The notes: generated by a model from the sequence alone, not told the origin. DNA of 64,000 nucleotides from Chryseobacterium herbae (GCF_025154075.1 NZ_JAOAMU010000001.1:1271608-1335607), one strand, 5' to 3'. Counted from the first letter of the stretch, positions 21,526 through 31,988 are shown. Numbers and translations: made by a program.

Positions 21526-22377
21526 ATGAATACCTTGAAAAAATTATGTTACCTCTTGACAGCAATACTTTTCTCTGCTGCGTTTGTATCATGTTCTGAT
21601 AACGACGACATGGTTATGGAACAGATCACTCCCTCACAGATGCTTTCTTCTACTCCCTGGGAAACCACGGCTGCAAGAGACAAGAACGGTCAGCCTGTTA
21701 ATCTTACTGATGCGAGCGTAAACGGATTTGTGGGTTTTGCTTACTTTAAGGCCGATGGAAATTTCGTGATTTACGGTCTGAATGATGTTTTAAGATCCAG
21801 AGGAACTTGGTCTGTAGATCCGCTAGGAAAAACCAGAATCATCACGGCATTGAACCCAGACGGAACGACCATCTTTACCCGTTCTGTGGATATTCTGGTG
21901 CTGAACAGCAATGAATTCACGTACAGAATTCACACCAATCCAAGTGATCCTTCCGTTTATTACGATATTGTCCATACCAAAACGGCTCACGCTGAACCTG
22001 CTAATGGCCAGCTTACTTTGGCTTTTACCCCGTGGGAAACTACAGGCGCTAAAAACAGCAGCGGAAATCCGGTAGCTTTAACGGATCCTAATGTCTCGGG
22101 TTTTGTTGGATATTCTTATTTTAAAGCGAACGGTACTTTTACCATTTACGGACTGAATAATGTACTGAGATCCCAGGGAACATGGTCTATTTCTCCGGAC
22201 GGCAAGAAGAGAACAATCACCGCTCTGGACGCGAACGGCAATGTACTCTTCACAAGAACCGTTGATATTCTTACGCTGAACAGTTCTGAATTTACCTACA
22301 GAATCACTCCTGATGCAGGAAATCCTTCTGTCTACTACGATATCATCCATACCAAAGTAGATCATAAGGAACCTTAG
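21526..22377 (+). CDS. Lipoprotein with two tandem DUF4822-like domains
   Basis: 283-aa exported lipoprotein: lipobox AAFVSC with lipidated Cys near residue 23. The mature part is two near-identical domains of about 120 residues. Both start TPWETT, share FVGFAYFKA/FVGYSYFKA, IYGLNDVLRSRGTW/IYGLNNVLRSQGTW and VDIL.LNS.EFTYRI, and end YYDI.HTK. This is an internal duplication of a DUF4822-type beta-rich domain. Function unknown; probably on the cell surface or in the periplasm. A strong terminator follows. Confidence 0.8.
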   Translation: MNTLKKLCYLLTAILFSAAFVSCSDNDDMVMEQITPSQMLSSTPWETTAARDKNGQPVNLTDASVNGFVGFAYFKADGNFVIYGLNDVLRSRGTWSVDPLGKTRIITALNPDGTTIFTRSVDILVLNSNEFTYRIHTNPSDPSVYYDIVHTKTAHAEPANGQLTLAFTPWETTGAKNSSGNPVALTDPNVSGFVGYSYFKANGTFTIYGLNNVLRSQGTWSISPDGKKRTITALDANGNVLFTRTVDILTLNSSEFTYRITPDAGNPSVYYDIIHTKVDHKEP

Positions 22378-22406
22378 ATATTTTTTAAGTTAGTTGAATG
22401 GATGGA

Positions 22407-22441
22407 ATTCCGGCGGCCCTTCGGGCCGCCGGAATCTTTTT
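22407..22441 (+). terminator. Terminator after the lipoprotein gene
   Basis: ATTCCGGCGGCCC-TTC-GGGCCGCCGGAAT, a 13-bp perfect GC-rich stem followed by CTTTTTAAT. Confidence 0.9.
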
Positions 22442-22497
22442 AATAGGTTTATGAGCGTATCTCGCTCAATAAAATCATTGAAACAGGATTCTTTTTC

Positions 22498-23577
22498 TTA
22501 CATCGAGTCTTGCCACCATTTCTTCCATTTCACTTCTCCCAGCTGATTCAGGTTTACTTTTTCTCCGATCATAGGATGCGTAACAGGTACATTATTGTCT
22601 TCCGCATATTGGGAGACCAGTTCTAAAGGCTCGAACCATGGATGTTGGGCCAGTTTGAATTTTGAGTTATGAACAGGAATAAAGTTTTTGGCTTTCAGTT
22701 CCTGTACTTCCTGAATAATCTGTTCGGGTAAGCTGTGGATGTACGGCCATTTTTCATTGTATTGCCCGCATTCCATTACGGCAAGGTCAAAGGGTCCGTA
22801 CTTCTCTCCTATCTCTGTAAAATGATTTCCGTATCCGCTGTCGCCACCCAGAAACAGTTTTTTGGTCGGAGTCTGCAGCACAAAGGAAGTCCAAAGTGAG
22901 ATATTTCTGTTCAGGAGTCTTCCGGAAAAATGTCTTGCGGGAGTCAGTGTAATATTGAAACCATCTACCAGGTCAATGCTTTCCCACCAGTTTTTTTCAA
23001 TTATTTTTTCTGCTTCCCATCCCCAATATTCAAAATGTTGTCCGGTTCCCAAACCGCAAATAACAAGACCTACTTTATCTTTCAGCGCCTGAACGGTTGA
23101 ATAATCCAAATGATCCCAATGATCATGGGAAATAAGAAGTACATCAATCTCAGGCATATCTTCCGGTTTGTAATGATCTGATCCCGAAAATGCTTTGATA
23201 GAACCGGGCATTGGAGAAGCATTCCCACTGAATACAGGATCTACCAGAAACTTTTTGCCATCAACCTGAATAAAATAAGAGCTGTGCCCGAACCATACGA
23301 GAACATTGTCTTCGGGTTGCAGGTTAGTCAGATCTGTGGTTACAAACGGAATTGGTGATTTTGGAGTTACATTTTCTATTTTACATAGGGTCTGCAGGAG
23401 TAATTTGGTCATGCTTTCCCCTTCCAGCAATGCCGGTGTAGGAAGGATATTTTGAAATTTTCCATTGGTATAATTGGGCAGTGTACTGAAATAGGTTTTT
23501 CTTTGTTCATTGGGAAACTGTCCCATTTGTTTCTTTAAATTCATTCCGTTGTTGTTTTTGTTCTGAACCTTCACCAT
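22498..23577 (-). CDS. MBL-fold metallo-hydrolase (UlaG/NAPE-PLD-like)
   Basis: 359-aa metallo-beta-lactamase-fold protein. The metal motif SHDHWDHLD (HxHxDH) lies near residue 150, followed by ARHFSGR, GGDSGYG and VHNSKFKL. The DNVLVWFGHSSYFIQVDGKKFLVDPV start of the domain is typical of the UlaG-like branch that includes N-acyl-phosphatidylethanolamine phospholipase D. No signal peptide. The substrate cannot be deduced. The gene stands alone. Confidence 0.88.
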   Translation of the reverse strand: MVKVQNKNNNGMNLKKQMGQFPNEQRKTYFSTLPNYTNGKFQNILPTPALLEGESMTKLLLQTLCKIENVTPKSPIPFVTTDLTNLQPEDNVLVWFGHSSYFIQVDGKKFLVDPVFSGNASPMPGSIKAFSGSDHYKPEDMPEIDVLLISHDHWDHLDYSTVQALKDKVGLVICGLGTGQHFEYWGWEAEKIIEKNWWESIDLVDGFNITLTPARHFSGRLLNRNISLWTSFVLQTPTKKLFLGGDSGYGNHFTEIGEKYGPFDLAVMECGQYNEKWPYIHSLPEQIIQEVQELKAKNFIPVHNSKFKLAQHPWFEPLELVSQYAEDNNVPVTHPMIGEKVNLNQLGEVKWKKWWQDSM

Positions 23578-23811
23578 TAAGGATTAAATCAGAATACTAA
23601 ATATAAGAATTAGATTCTTTACTTAAACAGATCAACGAATAAAGGAGCTCGTTTACTTTATTTTTCCGGATGAAACATAGATTTTATGCATAGGTTTATA
23701 CTACAGAAACATTAACTGATTGTCTTTCCTTATTAATTTTTTATTTATTTTCTCTGATTGATGTAACAAACATCCACTAATAAGTGTCTTATTGGTGAAA
23801 TATCACTTTGA

Positions 23812-25953
23812 ATGAAGATAATTATATGTTCGGCAGCTTTATTGATGTCTTCTTTAGTCTTTTCACAGGCTAAAAACGACACCATTAAACAGAAAGAAAA
23901 TCAGATTGAGGGAGTTACATTAACCGCAAGAAAACCCACTGTGGAATCTAAAGCAGATAGAACGGTTTTTAATGTATCCAACAGTTCTATCCTGGCAGGA
24001 AACACCACCTGGGACGTTTTGAGAATGACGCCTTTGGTAAGTATTGACAATAATGATGCAGTGAAAGCAGAAGGGGAATCTGTCACGGTTTACATTAACG
24101 ACAGAAAATCTGTGTTTACCGGTAAGGAATTAAAGGAATATCTGAAAACTATTCCTGCGGATAACCTGATGAAAATTGAAGTGATCACGAGTCCGTCATC
24201 CCGTTATGAAACGGCAGGATCGGTCATTAATATTGTTCTTAAAAGAAGGGACGATGAAGGAATGAAAGGCAGTGTGACTTTTAATAACAGACAAAATGCC
24301 AAAAACTCTCAGTATACGAATATTAACCTCAATTATCACAAGAAAAATTTCACACAGACGTTGATCGGAAGTTATAGCGACAATACCTATTTTCAGAGAA
24401 ACACCAGTGTGAATAGTTTATATAAAGATAATGATGTTACGAATATTACGAATGAAACCCTGGGAAGGGGCAAAAGCCCATCGATGTCTTCTACTTCCGA
24501 ATATGAGTTGAATGACAAAAATAATATAGGCGTTATTCTGGAATATTATCAAAGTAAAAACGCTTCCAGTTCTGATGCCGATTTCCTCAGAACCAGGGAT
24601 AATCATAAGCCTGAATCTTATCATCAGGATCAGGATGTAACGGGGCGCTACCGCACATTGGGGACGAATGTTTTTTATAAATACTATGATAAGGAGAAAA
24701 ATAGAATTCTGGATGTCAACTTAGGATCCAATTACAATTCTCAGGAGAATCTCAATGAATTTTTAAAAACATACAGCGATAATTCAAAAGTAAATCAGCT
24801 GGGAATCAATTCTCATGAACAAACCAGAAACTATTACATCAAAGTAGATTATACCCAGCCTCTAGGAAAAGGAGGAAGCTTTGAAGTGGGTGGAAAAATG
24901 GATTTCAATAATAATGTGATCCCCAATACCCTTTCAGGAAACAATGCAGATAATCTCCGTACGAATGATGTTTTTCATTACGAAGATAATATCAATTCCC
25001 TATATGCTAACTACAGCAAGACGTTCTTCGAGAAACTGGAAACAAGAGTCGGGGTCCGCTACGAACATATTGATTTTAAAATGAGAGAAGACGTGTCTGG
25101 GAAAAACAGAAAAGATTCCTATAGCACTTTGCTTCCCAATTTATTATTGAAATATTCTTTTTCAGAAAAATATGATCTGACCCTGACGTACAACCGCAAT
25201 CTCTGGCGTCCGTGGTATTCGGAATTCAATCCTTTTCTTGTTCCTACCAACGACGGAACATTCTCCCGTGGAAACATGGATCTGGAACCGAACCCAAGTC
25301 ACAGAGTTTATATGAAGCTGGGAATACTTAAAAAGTACTTCATTTCCGCAAGGTATATGTATACAGATAAAGATTACTGGACTACTTTAGCAGTGGAAGA
25401 GGGCAAAACAGTCACCTTACCTGACAACCTAAATGGAAAGGTTCAGAAATATTATCTTTTTGCAAATACCAACCAAACCTTTCTGAAAAACAAGCTAAAC
25501 GTAAATGTGGGTGTAGGATGGTATTATATTGATAACCATGACTTCAATTTGGTTAATGATCTGAAAGGGAAAAATTATATTAGTTATTTAGGGGCATCAG
25601 CCAATTTATCCTACACAAACCTGTTTAACAAAAACATTAATCTAAGTGTCTGGGCAGAGCTTTCTAACCAGAATAACGGAAATTCATACGCCAATAAAAC
25701 GAATATTTTCCACAACATCTCTGCCACCAAAATCTTCCCGAAAACACAGATGGAGGTCAGCCTTCAGCTGATGAATATTTTCAGCAGACCTATTTTCGAC
25801 AATACCACTTTTAGTCAGGATGGTACTAACAGATCTTCTATGCGATCGGACTGGTACGGATTTTCACTTTCATTCGTGAAACGCTTCGGAAACCAAAAAG
25901 TAAAAGGAAACACAAAAACCGATGTTGAAAAAAACAGCGGCGGAGGAAAATAA
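23812..25953 (+). CDS. TonB-dependent receptor-like outer membrane protein
   Basis: 713-aa outer-membrane protein with a signal peptide (SAALLMSSLVFSQA). It has a plug-like region (residues about 30-150: NQIEGVTLTARKP, WDVLRMTPLVSID, VYINDRKSVFTGKELKEYLKTIPADNLMKIEVITSPSSRYETAG). A long beta-barrel rich in aromatic alternation fills the rest, like the OMP_b-brl_3 family. The N-terminal CarboxypepD-like domain usual in Bacteroidota receptors is missing and no TonB box is obvious. Ligand unknown. The start ATG is only a few bases after a TCACTTTG element, suggesting a very short leader. Confidence 0.85.
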   Translation: MKIIICSAALLMSSLVFSQAKNDTIKQKENQIEGVTLTARKPTVESKADRTVFNVSNSSILAGNTTWDVLRMTPLVSIDNNDAVKAEGESVTVYINDRKSVFTGKELKEYLKTIPADNLMKIEVITSPSSRYETAGSVINIVLKRRDDEGMKGSVTFNNRQNAKNSQYTNINLNYHKKNFTQTLIGSYSDNTYFQRNTSVNSLYKDNDVTNITNETLGRGKSPSMSSTSEYELNDKNNIGVILEYYQSKNASSSDADFLRTRDNHKPESYHQDQDVTGRYRTLGTNVFYKYYDKEKNRILDVNLGSNYNSQENLNEFLKTYSDNSKVNQLGINSHEQTRNYYIKVDYTQPLGKGGSFEVGGKMDFNNNVIPNTLSGNNADNLRTNDVFHYEDNINSLYANYSKTFFEKLETRVGVRYEHIDFKMREDVSGKNRKDSYSTLLPNLLLKYSFSEKYDLTLTYNRNLWRPWYSEFNPFLVPTNDGTFSRGNMDLEPNPSHRVYMKLGILKKYFISARYMYTDKDYWTTLAVEEGKTVTLPDNLNGKVQKYYLFANTNQTFLKNKLNVNVGVGWYYIDNHDFNLVNDLKGKNYISYLGASANLSYTNLFNKNINLSVWAELSNQNNGNSYANKTNIFHNISATKIFPKTQMEVSLQLMNIFSRPIFDNTTFSQDGTNRSSMRSDWYGFSLSFVKRFGNQKVKGNTKTDVEKNSGGGK

Positions 25954-26201
25954 ATAATGATTTGACCTTGATCAGTCCTAAAAATAGAGTTCAGAATTCA
26001 TCAGGCAAAAAAATAAATTAAACAGTAGAAATCTTAGGGTTTTTACTGTTTTTGTTTTTAGGCTGTAAGGAAATTTATTTCCATCCTATTCAAGCAAAAA
26101 GCTATTATCTGATCCATTGGACCACATTTTTTTAATCATTCTGGATGAGAGTAAAAAAAGCGGAAGTGGGTAGCTTTACATCAAATTAAAAAGCTTTTCA
26201 G

Positions 26202-27695
26202 ATGGAAAAAAACAATCTAACAAACAGAACGGGTGCTCCAGTCTCAGATAATCAGAATATTTTAACAGCCGGAAAACGCGGTCCTGCCTTACTTCAGGAT
26301 ATATGGTTTCTGGAAAAAATGGCTCACTTTGACCGTGAAGTGATTCCGGAGCGCAGAATGCATGCCAAGGGCTCGGGAGCTTACGGAGTTTTTAAAGTTA
26401 CCCACGATATCACACCATATACAAAGGCTAATTTATTTGATGAAATAGGTAAAGAAACACCGCTGTTTATCCGGTTCTCAACCGTAGCCGGGGAAAGAGG
26501 TGCAGCTGATGCGGAAAGAGACATCAGAGGTTTTGCCTTAAAATTCTACACCGAAGAAGGAAACTGGGACCTGGTAGGAAACAATACACCTGTTTTCTTC
26601 CTGCGCGATCCTTTAAAATTTCCGGATTTAAATCACGCAGTGAAAAGAGATCCCCGTACCAATATGAGAAGTGCCGATAATAACTGGGACTTCTGGACGC
26701 TTCTTCCTGAATCTCTTCATCAGGTAACCATTACCATGAGCGACCGTGGATTGCCAAAATCTTACCGCCATATGGATGGTTTCGGAAGTCATACCTACAG
26801 CTTTATCAATCATGAAAATAAACGTTTTTGGGTTAAATTTCATTTCAAAACCCAACAGGGAATAGAGAATCTCACCAATGCTGAAGCGAAACAGATCATT
26901 GCTGAAGACCGGGAAAGCCATCAGAGAGATTTATATCAAAATATAGAAGACGGCAATTTCCCTTCATGGAAAATGTATATTCAGGTGATGGAAGAAGCGG
27001 ATGCAGACACGTATCACATCAATCCGTTTGATTTAACGAAAGTATGGCCGCACGGAGATTATCCGATGATTCCCGTTGGAGAATTCACTCTTAACCAAAA
27101 TCCTTCCAATTATTTTGCTGAGGTGGAACAGGCAGCTTTCAATCCGGCTACCATCATTCCCGGAATTGGTTTTTCACCTGATAAAATGCTGCAGGGCCGT
27201 TTGTTTTCCTACGGCGATACCCAGCGTTATCGTTTAAGCGTCAATCATCACCAGATTCCTGTGAATGCTCCGAAATGCCCATATATGGCTTACCATCGTG
27301 ACGGAGCGATGCGAACTGATGGTAATTACGGAAGCAAGATCGCTTATGAGCCTAACAGTTTTAGTCAATGGCAGGAGCAGCCGGCTTATGAGGAACCTCC
27401 TTTGCCTATTTCCGGATATGCCGGACACTGGGATCACCGTGAAGATGATGATTATTTTTCCCAACCCGGAAATCTTTTCAGGCTGATGTCTGATGAACAG
27501 AAAGAACTCTTATTTAACAACACTGCAGATGCTGTGGGAGGTGCTCAGCAGTTTATCCAGATACGTCATATCAGAAATTGCTATAAAGCCGATCCACACT
27601 ATGGAAAAGGCGTTGCAAAAGCTATTCATTTATCATGGGAAACCGTTTGTGATTATGAAGGCTATGATATGAAAAAAATGACTGATACAGAATAG
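26202..27695 (+). CDS. katA: Catalase (monofunctional heme type)
   Basis: 497-aa small-subunit heme catalase, 2 H2O2 to 2 H2O and O2. The catalytic His lies in [14 protein letters not shown] near residue 55, Asn in [23 protein letters not shown] and the heme-ligand Tyr in [13 protein letters not shown] near 340. N-terminus [19 protein letters not shown] matches the family start. No signal peptide, so cytoplasmic. It stands directly before the cbb3 oxidase gene; both fit oxygen stress or microaerobic life. Confidence 0.97.
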   Translation: MEKNNLTNRTGAPVSDNQNILTAGKRGPALLQDIWFLEKMAHFDREVIPERRMHAKGSGAYGVFKVTHDITPYTKANLFDEIGKETPLFIRFSTVAGERGAADAERDIRGFALKFYTEEGNWDLVGNNTPVFFLRDPLKFPDLNHAVKRDPRTNMRSADNNWDFWTLLPESLHQVTITMSDRGLPKSYRHMDGFGSHTYSFINHENKRFWVKFHFKTQQGIENLTNAEAKQIIAEDRESHQRDLYQNIEDGNFPSWKMYIQVMEEADADTYHINPFDLTKVWPHGDYPMIPVGEFTLNQNPSNYFAEVEQAAFNPATIIPGIGFSPDKMLQGRLFSYGDTQRYRLSVNHHQIPVNAPKCPYMAYHRDGAMRTDGNYGSKIAYEPNSFSQWQEQPAYEEPPLPISGYAGHWDHREDDDYFSQPGNLFRLMSDEQKELLFNNTADAVGGAQQFIQIRHIRNCYKADPHYGKGVAKAIHLSWETVCDYEGYDMKKMTDTE

Positions 27696-27780
27696 AGACA
27701 GATCCCTGTTTCTTTATCCTTTTCCCCTGACTTATCTGCTTTACACTTATTAACTGTCCATCAAATACTGATATTATACA

Positions 27781-30048
27781 ATGGAGATACAAAAATTTAG
27801 TTATGATAATAATATCGTGCGTGCTTTCCTGTACGCTACTGTGGTGTTTGGTATTGCAGGATTTATATTGGGGCTTACTACCGCTCTGATGCTTTTCTAT
27901 CCTGAACTGCCGGAATTTCTCTTCGGTACGGATGATATGACGATTCAGAGTTTAAGAGAAGGGAATATTCAGGGACTTGTGAATTCGCAGGGGATATTGG
28001 GTTTTGGGAGAATCAGGATGATGCATACCAATACGGTGATCTTTGCTTTCGTCTGTAATTCTTTTTTCTGTGCGACCTATTACAGTCTTCCAAGGTTGTT
28101 AAAAGCTCCCATGTACAACGCTACCCTTTCGTGGATTAATTTCTGGTCGTGGCAGATCATGATTGTGGCCAGCTGGATCACGTTTGCTATGGGCTTCAAT
28201 ACTTCAAAAGAATATGCAGAACATGAATGGCCGCTCGATATTTTGCTCACCTTTTCATGGATTATTTTCGGAATCAATATGTTCGGAACAATCGCGAAAA
28301 GAAGGGTAAGACATTTGTACGTAGCGATATGGTTTTACATCGCCACATGGATTGGGGTGGCTTTACTGTATATTGTGAATAATCTTGAAGTTCCGCTTGA
28401 TTTCTGGAAATCCTATTCCTTATATTCAGGGGTTAAAGATGCCCTGATCCAGTGGTGGTATGGGCACAATGCCGTCGCACTTATCCTGACGACTCCTATC
28501 TTGGGAATGATGTATTATTTCCTTCCGAAAGCGGCAAACAGGCCTGTATTCTCCTATAAACTGTCTATTATTCACTTCTGGTCACTGATTTTCGTGTATC
28601 TGTGGGCGGGACCTCATCACTTACATTACACTGCTATTCCGGGATGGACACAGGCTTTAGCTACAGGTTTTTCCATTATGCTGATTGCTCCGTCATGGGG
28701 AGGAATGCTCAACGGATTGTTAACCTTAAGAGGCGCTTGGGAAAAAGTACGGGACAATCCGGTCCTGAAATTCTTTGTTGTTGCCGTCACCTGTTATGGG
28801 ATGGCTACTTTCGAAGGGCCCCTTTTAGCGACTAAAACTTTAAATAAAATCGGTCATTACACAGACTGGGTGATTGGTCACGTACATTTAGGCGCGCTCG
28901 GATGGAATGGTTTTATGGCATTTGGTATCGTGTACTATCTTGTCCCGATCATGTGGAGAACCAATTTGTGGTCTGTGAAGCTGGCCAACTGGCATTTCTG
29001 GCTGGGCACGCTGGGTGTTCTGTTCTACGTTGTACCCATGTATATTTCAGGTTTCACCCAGGGATTGATGTGGAAACAGTTTAATCCGGATGGTACTCTG
29101 ATGTATAAAAATTGGCTGGATACGGTAACCGCTGTCATTCCTTATTACAAGATGAGGTTCCTTGGAGGGACATTCTATCTTACAGGCGGATTGCTGATGG
29201 TTGTTAATATTTTTAAAACCATAAGACAGGGTTCATTCCAGAGAGAAGTTGCTGCAGAAGCTCCGGCATTAGCAAGAATACACGGGAGAAAAGCCGGAGA
29301 AGGTATTCATTTATGGATTGAGAGAAAGCCGGTTATCCTTTCGATAGGGGCATTTTTCACTTTATCAATCGGAGGTGCTGCGGAGATCATTCCCACAATG
29401 ACCATTAAGAAAAATGTTCCTACGATTTCGGCGGTTAAACCTTATTCTCCATTAGAACTCGAGGGTCGTGATCTGTATATCCGCGAAGGCTGTAATGCCT
29501 GCCATTCCCAGATGATCAGACCTTTTCGGGACGAGATCGTGAGATTTGAAGGTAAAAACGGACAGTATTCGAAAGCAGGAGAGTTTGTGTATGATCATCC
29601 TTTTCTTTGGGGCTCCAAAAGAACGGGACCGGATCTGCACAGAGAAGGAGCACGAAACCCGGATTCGTGGCACCTTAAGCATATGTATAATCCAAGATCT
29701 ACGTCTCCGGGATCAATCATGCCGCGCTTTCCATGGCTGATCACCAATAAATTAGACCGTTCTCAGATGCTCAGCAAAATGGAACTGATGAAAAAATCAT
29801 TTGACATTCCTTACAATAAAGCTCAAATTGACTCCGCCAACACTTGGGCAGACGGCCAGGCATCAGGAATTGTGAAAAGAATTTATGCAGAAGCTACGGA
29901 TATCAAAGAGCAGATAGAAAAGGAAAAAATGGTAAGGGGAAATCAGTTTGTTCCTCTGGAAAAACGGGAAATTGTCGCGATGATTGCCTATCTGCAGAGA
30001 TTGGGAACGGATATCAAGACGACGGATGTTAAAACCGCAGGAAACTAG
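27781..30048 (+). CDS. ccoNO: cbb3-type cytochrome c oxidase, fused subunits I and II
   Basis: 755-aa fusion of CcoN (12-helix heme-copper subunit, residues about 1-490) and membrane-anchored CcoO. Heme/copper ligands lie in RMMHTN, WWYGHNAV, GPHHLHYT and DWVIGHVHLG. The CcoO part has the c-heme motif CNACH at 571-575 followed by SQMIRPFRDE. It catalyses high-affinity oxygen reduction at the inner membrane. Fusion of N and O is usual in this phylum. The expected ccoQ/P/G/H/S genes do not follow: a double-glycine peptide gene comes next, so this copy is orphaned. Confidence 0.93.
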   Translation: MEIQKFSYDNNIVRAFLYATVVFGIAGFILGLTTALMLFYPELPEFLFGTDDMTIQSLREGNIQGLVNSQGILGFGRIRMMHTNTVIFAFVCNSFFCATYYSLPRLLKAPMYNATLSWINFWSWQIMIVASWITFAMGFNTSKEYAEHEWPLDILLTFSWIIFGINMFGTIAKRRVRHLYVAIWFYIATWIGVALLYIVNNLEVPLDFWKSYSLYSGVKDALIQWWYGHNAVALILTTPILGMMYYFLPKAANRPVFSYKLSIIHFWSLIFVYLWAGPHHLHYTAIPGWTQALATGFSIMLIAPSWGGMLNGLLTLRGAWEKVRDNPVLKFFVVAVTCYGMATFEGPLLATKTLNKIGHYTDWVIGHVHLGALGWNGFMAFGIVYYLVPIMWRTNLWSVKLANWHFWLGTLGVLFYVVPMYISGFTQGLMWKQFNPDGTLMYKNWLDTVTAVIPYYKMRFLGGTFYLTGGLLMVVNIFKTIRQGSFQREVAAEAPALARIHGRKAGEGIHLWIERKPVILSIGAFFTLSIGGAAEIIPTMTIKKNVPTISAVKPYSPLELEGRDLYIREGCNACHSQMIRPFRDEIVRFEGKNGQYSKAGEFVYDHPFLWGSKRTGPDLHREGARNPDSWHLKHMYNPRSTSPGSIMPRFPWLITNKLDRSQMLSKMELMKKSFDIPYNKAQIDSANTWADGQASGIVKRIYAEATDIKEQIEKEKMVRGNQFVPLEKREIVAMIAYLQRLGTDIKTTDVKTAGN

Positions 30049-30128
30049 TAGCAACTGAACACTTTCATAAAATATACATCATATTTAAATTATTCATAAA
30101 TTAGTGATTAATTAAAAACTAAAATATT

Positions 30129-30275
30129 ATGAAAAATTTAAAGAAAGTTTCAAGAGAGCATTTAAAAACGATCAAAGGAGGACTCAGATTTTGCAATGAA
30201 GAACAGTATTGCAATATAAAATTCTGCTGTGCTGACGGAGTCTGCCGACATATAGATTCCGCTTACTGCCAATAA
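30129..30275 (+). CDS. Double-glycine Cys-rich bacteriocin-like peptide (48 aa)
   Basis: Leader MKNLKKVSREHLKTIKGG ends in the Gly-Gly typical of peptides cleaved and exported by PCAT/ComA-type ABC peptidases. The 30-residue core has six cysteines. The leader is closely similar to that of the peptide at 41756-41938. A terminator follows. Such bacteriocin-like peptides are common in Chryseobacterium; their activity is not known. No exporter gene is near. Confidence 0.8.
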   Translation: MKNLKKVSREHLKTIKGGLRFCNEEQYCNIKFCCADGVCRHIDSAYCQ

Positions 30276-30327
30276 TCAGAAAATAATCTGATTTATTGTT
30301 TAAAATTCACTCATTACACCAGTATAC

Positions 30328-30356
30328 AAAGCTTCTGAGCAATCAGAGGCTTTTCT
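30328..30356 (+). terminator. Terminator after the double-glycine peptide
   Basis: AAAGCTTCTGA-GCAA-TCAGAGGCTTTT forms a 10-11-bp stem ending in T residues. Confidence 0.75.
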
Positions 30357-30528
30357 TGTACCTCATAACTTTCAGGACCACAATCTTAATTCCTTACCCG
30401 AATCTCAGGTTATTTTATAAAGAGCAGATTGATATAATTAAAGTACAATCTTAACATTTATTTTCATATTCACGGTATTGAGAAATAACTATTTTGTGTA
30501 ACTTTACAATCACTAAATTTTTAAACAC

Positions 30529-30723
30529 ATGAAAAACAAAACATTAAAATTAGCTCTGGCTTCTTTACTATTAATGAGTGCTGTTTCTTTTGCAAAAGAA
30601 ACTCATCAAAACAAAAATACCACCATCTCCAATAACGATGGATCAAAAGGGCACGGTCCAATAGGTACTACTACTCCACCGGATGACACCATCGATCCTA
30701 CAAAACCAGACAGACCTAGATAG
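30529..30723 (+). CDS. Small secreted Thr/Pro-rich protein
   Basis: 64-aa protein with a clear signal peptide (KLALASLLLMSAVSFA, cleavage about residue 22) and a short hydrophilic mature part ending TTPPDDTIDPTKPDRPR. No recognised domain. It has its own terminator (30788-30816). Similar small exported proteins are frequent in flavobacteria; function unknown. Confidence 0.65.
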   Translation: MKNKTLKLALASLLLMSAVSFAKETHQNKNTTISNNDGSKGHGPIGTTTPPDDTIDPTKPDRPR

Positions 30724-30787
30724 TATACAACAAATATGATCTTACTCCCGGCACGGCATTTCGTCCGAGCTATGTAGATATAAACAA

Positions 30788-30816
30788 ATCCAGGAAATTG
30801 ATTCCTGGATTTTTTT
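30788..30816 (+). terminator. Terminator
   Basis: ATCCAGGAA-ATTGA-TTCCTGGAT followed by TTTTTTG, a 9-bp perfect stem with T-run. It ends transcription of the small secreted protein gene before the convergent membrane protein gene. Confidence 0.88.
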
Positions 30817-30836
30817 GTTTTCAGGAAAATTTAGGT

Positions 30837-31424
30837 TTATTCATTGGGATCAAAGTCTACTGCCCACTCTACAATATCCGTGTTATGAGTAGAAAAAATA
30901 ATGACTGCACTATCGCCTACACTATAATTTTTCCGGGATAAATTTGTGGAATATTTTTCACCATCCAGATAGAAATCGAAAAATGCATAAGAAGATCCCT
31001 TTCCTTTGTACTCTATCGCTTTGATTTTTACTTTCTGAGTAACCGCGTAATTCGTCAGTTGGTATTTTTCGTGATTATTTACGGAAATGACTAATCCCAA
31101 AAAGGTAGCTCCACAAAAAATAAAAAATAAGGATAGGTAGCAGATGTTTATCATTTTAACTTTTTTCGGACCTATGGTGTTTTTGAGAATTTGATATTTA
31201 TCCTTGTCTGAAAGGGTTGAAAAACTAATATCCGCTTGGCTCGGAATCATAATCTTTGTTAGAGCAATACTTAAAAAAAGCGACCCGATGGGAATGAGAA
31301 AAAAGGCTACGAGCCCTAAAAATCTTACCCCGCTATCAGTCCACCAAACATTGAACCCGATAAATGCTCCCAATACAATAGTGAAGAGACTGAGTAAGAT
31401 ATTTTTTATGTTTTCTTTTGACAT
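30837..31424 (-). CDS. Membrane protein, DUF3592-like
   Basis: 195-aa protein with three predicted membrane helices (about 10-28, 32-52 and 95-115) and a C-terminal strand-rich domain of about 75 residues (KVKIKAIEYKGKGSSYAFFDFYLDGEKYSTN). This pattern resembles DUF3592-like proteins but assignment is tentative. It is monocistronic and lies at the edge of a low-GC accessory patch. Confidence 0.6.
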   Translation of the reverse strand: MSKENIKNILLSLFTIVLGAFIGFNVWWTDSGVRFLGLVAFFLIPIGSLFLSIALTKIMIPSQADISFSTLSDKDKYQILKNTIGPKKVKMINICYLSLFFIFCGATFLGLVISVNNHEKYQLTNYAVTQKVKIKAIEYKGKGSSYAFFDFYLDGEKYSTNLSRKNYSVGDSAVIIFSTHNTDIVEWAVDFDPNE

Positions 31425-31589
31425 AGATCGTATTTAGCGTGCAAAGATAGAATAGTCTGGGGATAATATCTCTTGTAGGTAAGGGAAGACAGAGGTTTTA
31501 TATTAAGAAAAATATAATCTGTATTCGTATCTGATTTATCACTACATGAAAATATTTTGGCAAGTGGTATCTTTGGAGAAAATTATTGC

Positions 31590-31988
31590 ATGAAAAATTT
31601 TCTTATTTTCTTAATTCTTTTATTCGCTCAGAAAGTATTTGCACAATCTGAATGGATGTCAATAACCACCTCAGTTTCAGGAAGAGAATATCAAATTAGA
31701 AATCTTGAAAAAAAAGATAATCAATTCTATGATGTATGGGTAAAGAAGATTGATCCGCCTATGAAAATCAAAGGGAAAAATGGAAAATACACTTACAAAA
31801 GCAAATATTCTATAAATAATTGGATTGTTTCGTGTGACACTAAGGAATATCAGAACATAACATTTGTCCAATACAATAGTAATGGTAAAATTTTATCTGA
31901 AGGCGGTTCTACTGAGGATACATATAAATTTATACCCGATTCAGTAGCTTACGGTGTTTACGAATATATTTGCTCTGAAAACAATTAA
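31590..31988 (+). CDS. Secreted protein, surface-adhesin E-like
   Basis: 132-aa exported protein: signal peptide MKNFLIFLILLFAQKVFAQ from the ATG at 31590 (the longer frame adds residues before it without a signal). The mature part (WMSITTSVSGREYQIRNLEKK...FYDVWVKKID, VSCDTKEYQNITFVQYNS, VYEYICSEN) has the Trp, Tyr and paired-Cys spacing of the adhesin-E-like family. AT-rich composition suggests transfer. Confidence 0.6.
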   Translation: MKNFLIFLILLFAQKVFAQSEWMSITTSVSGREYQIRNLEKKDNQFYDVWVKKIDPPMKIKGKNGKYTYKSKYSINNWIVSCDTKEYQNITFVQYNSNGKILSEGGSTEDTYKFIPDSVAYGVYEYICSENN

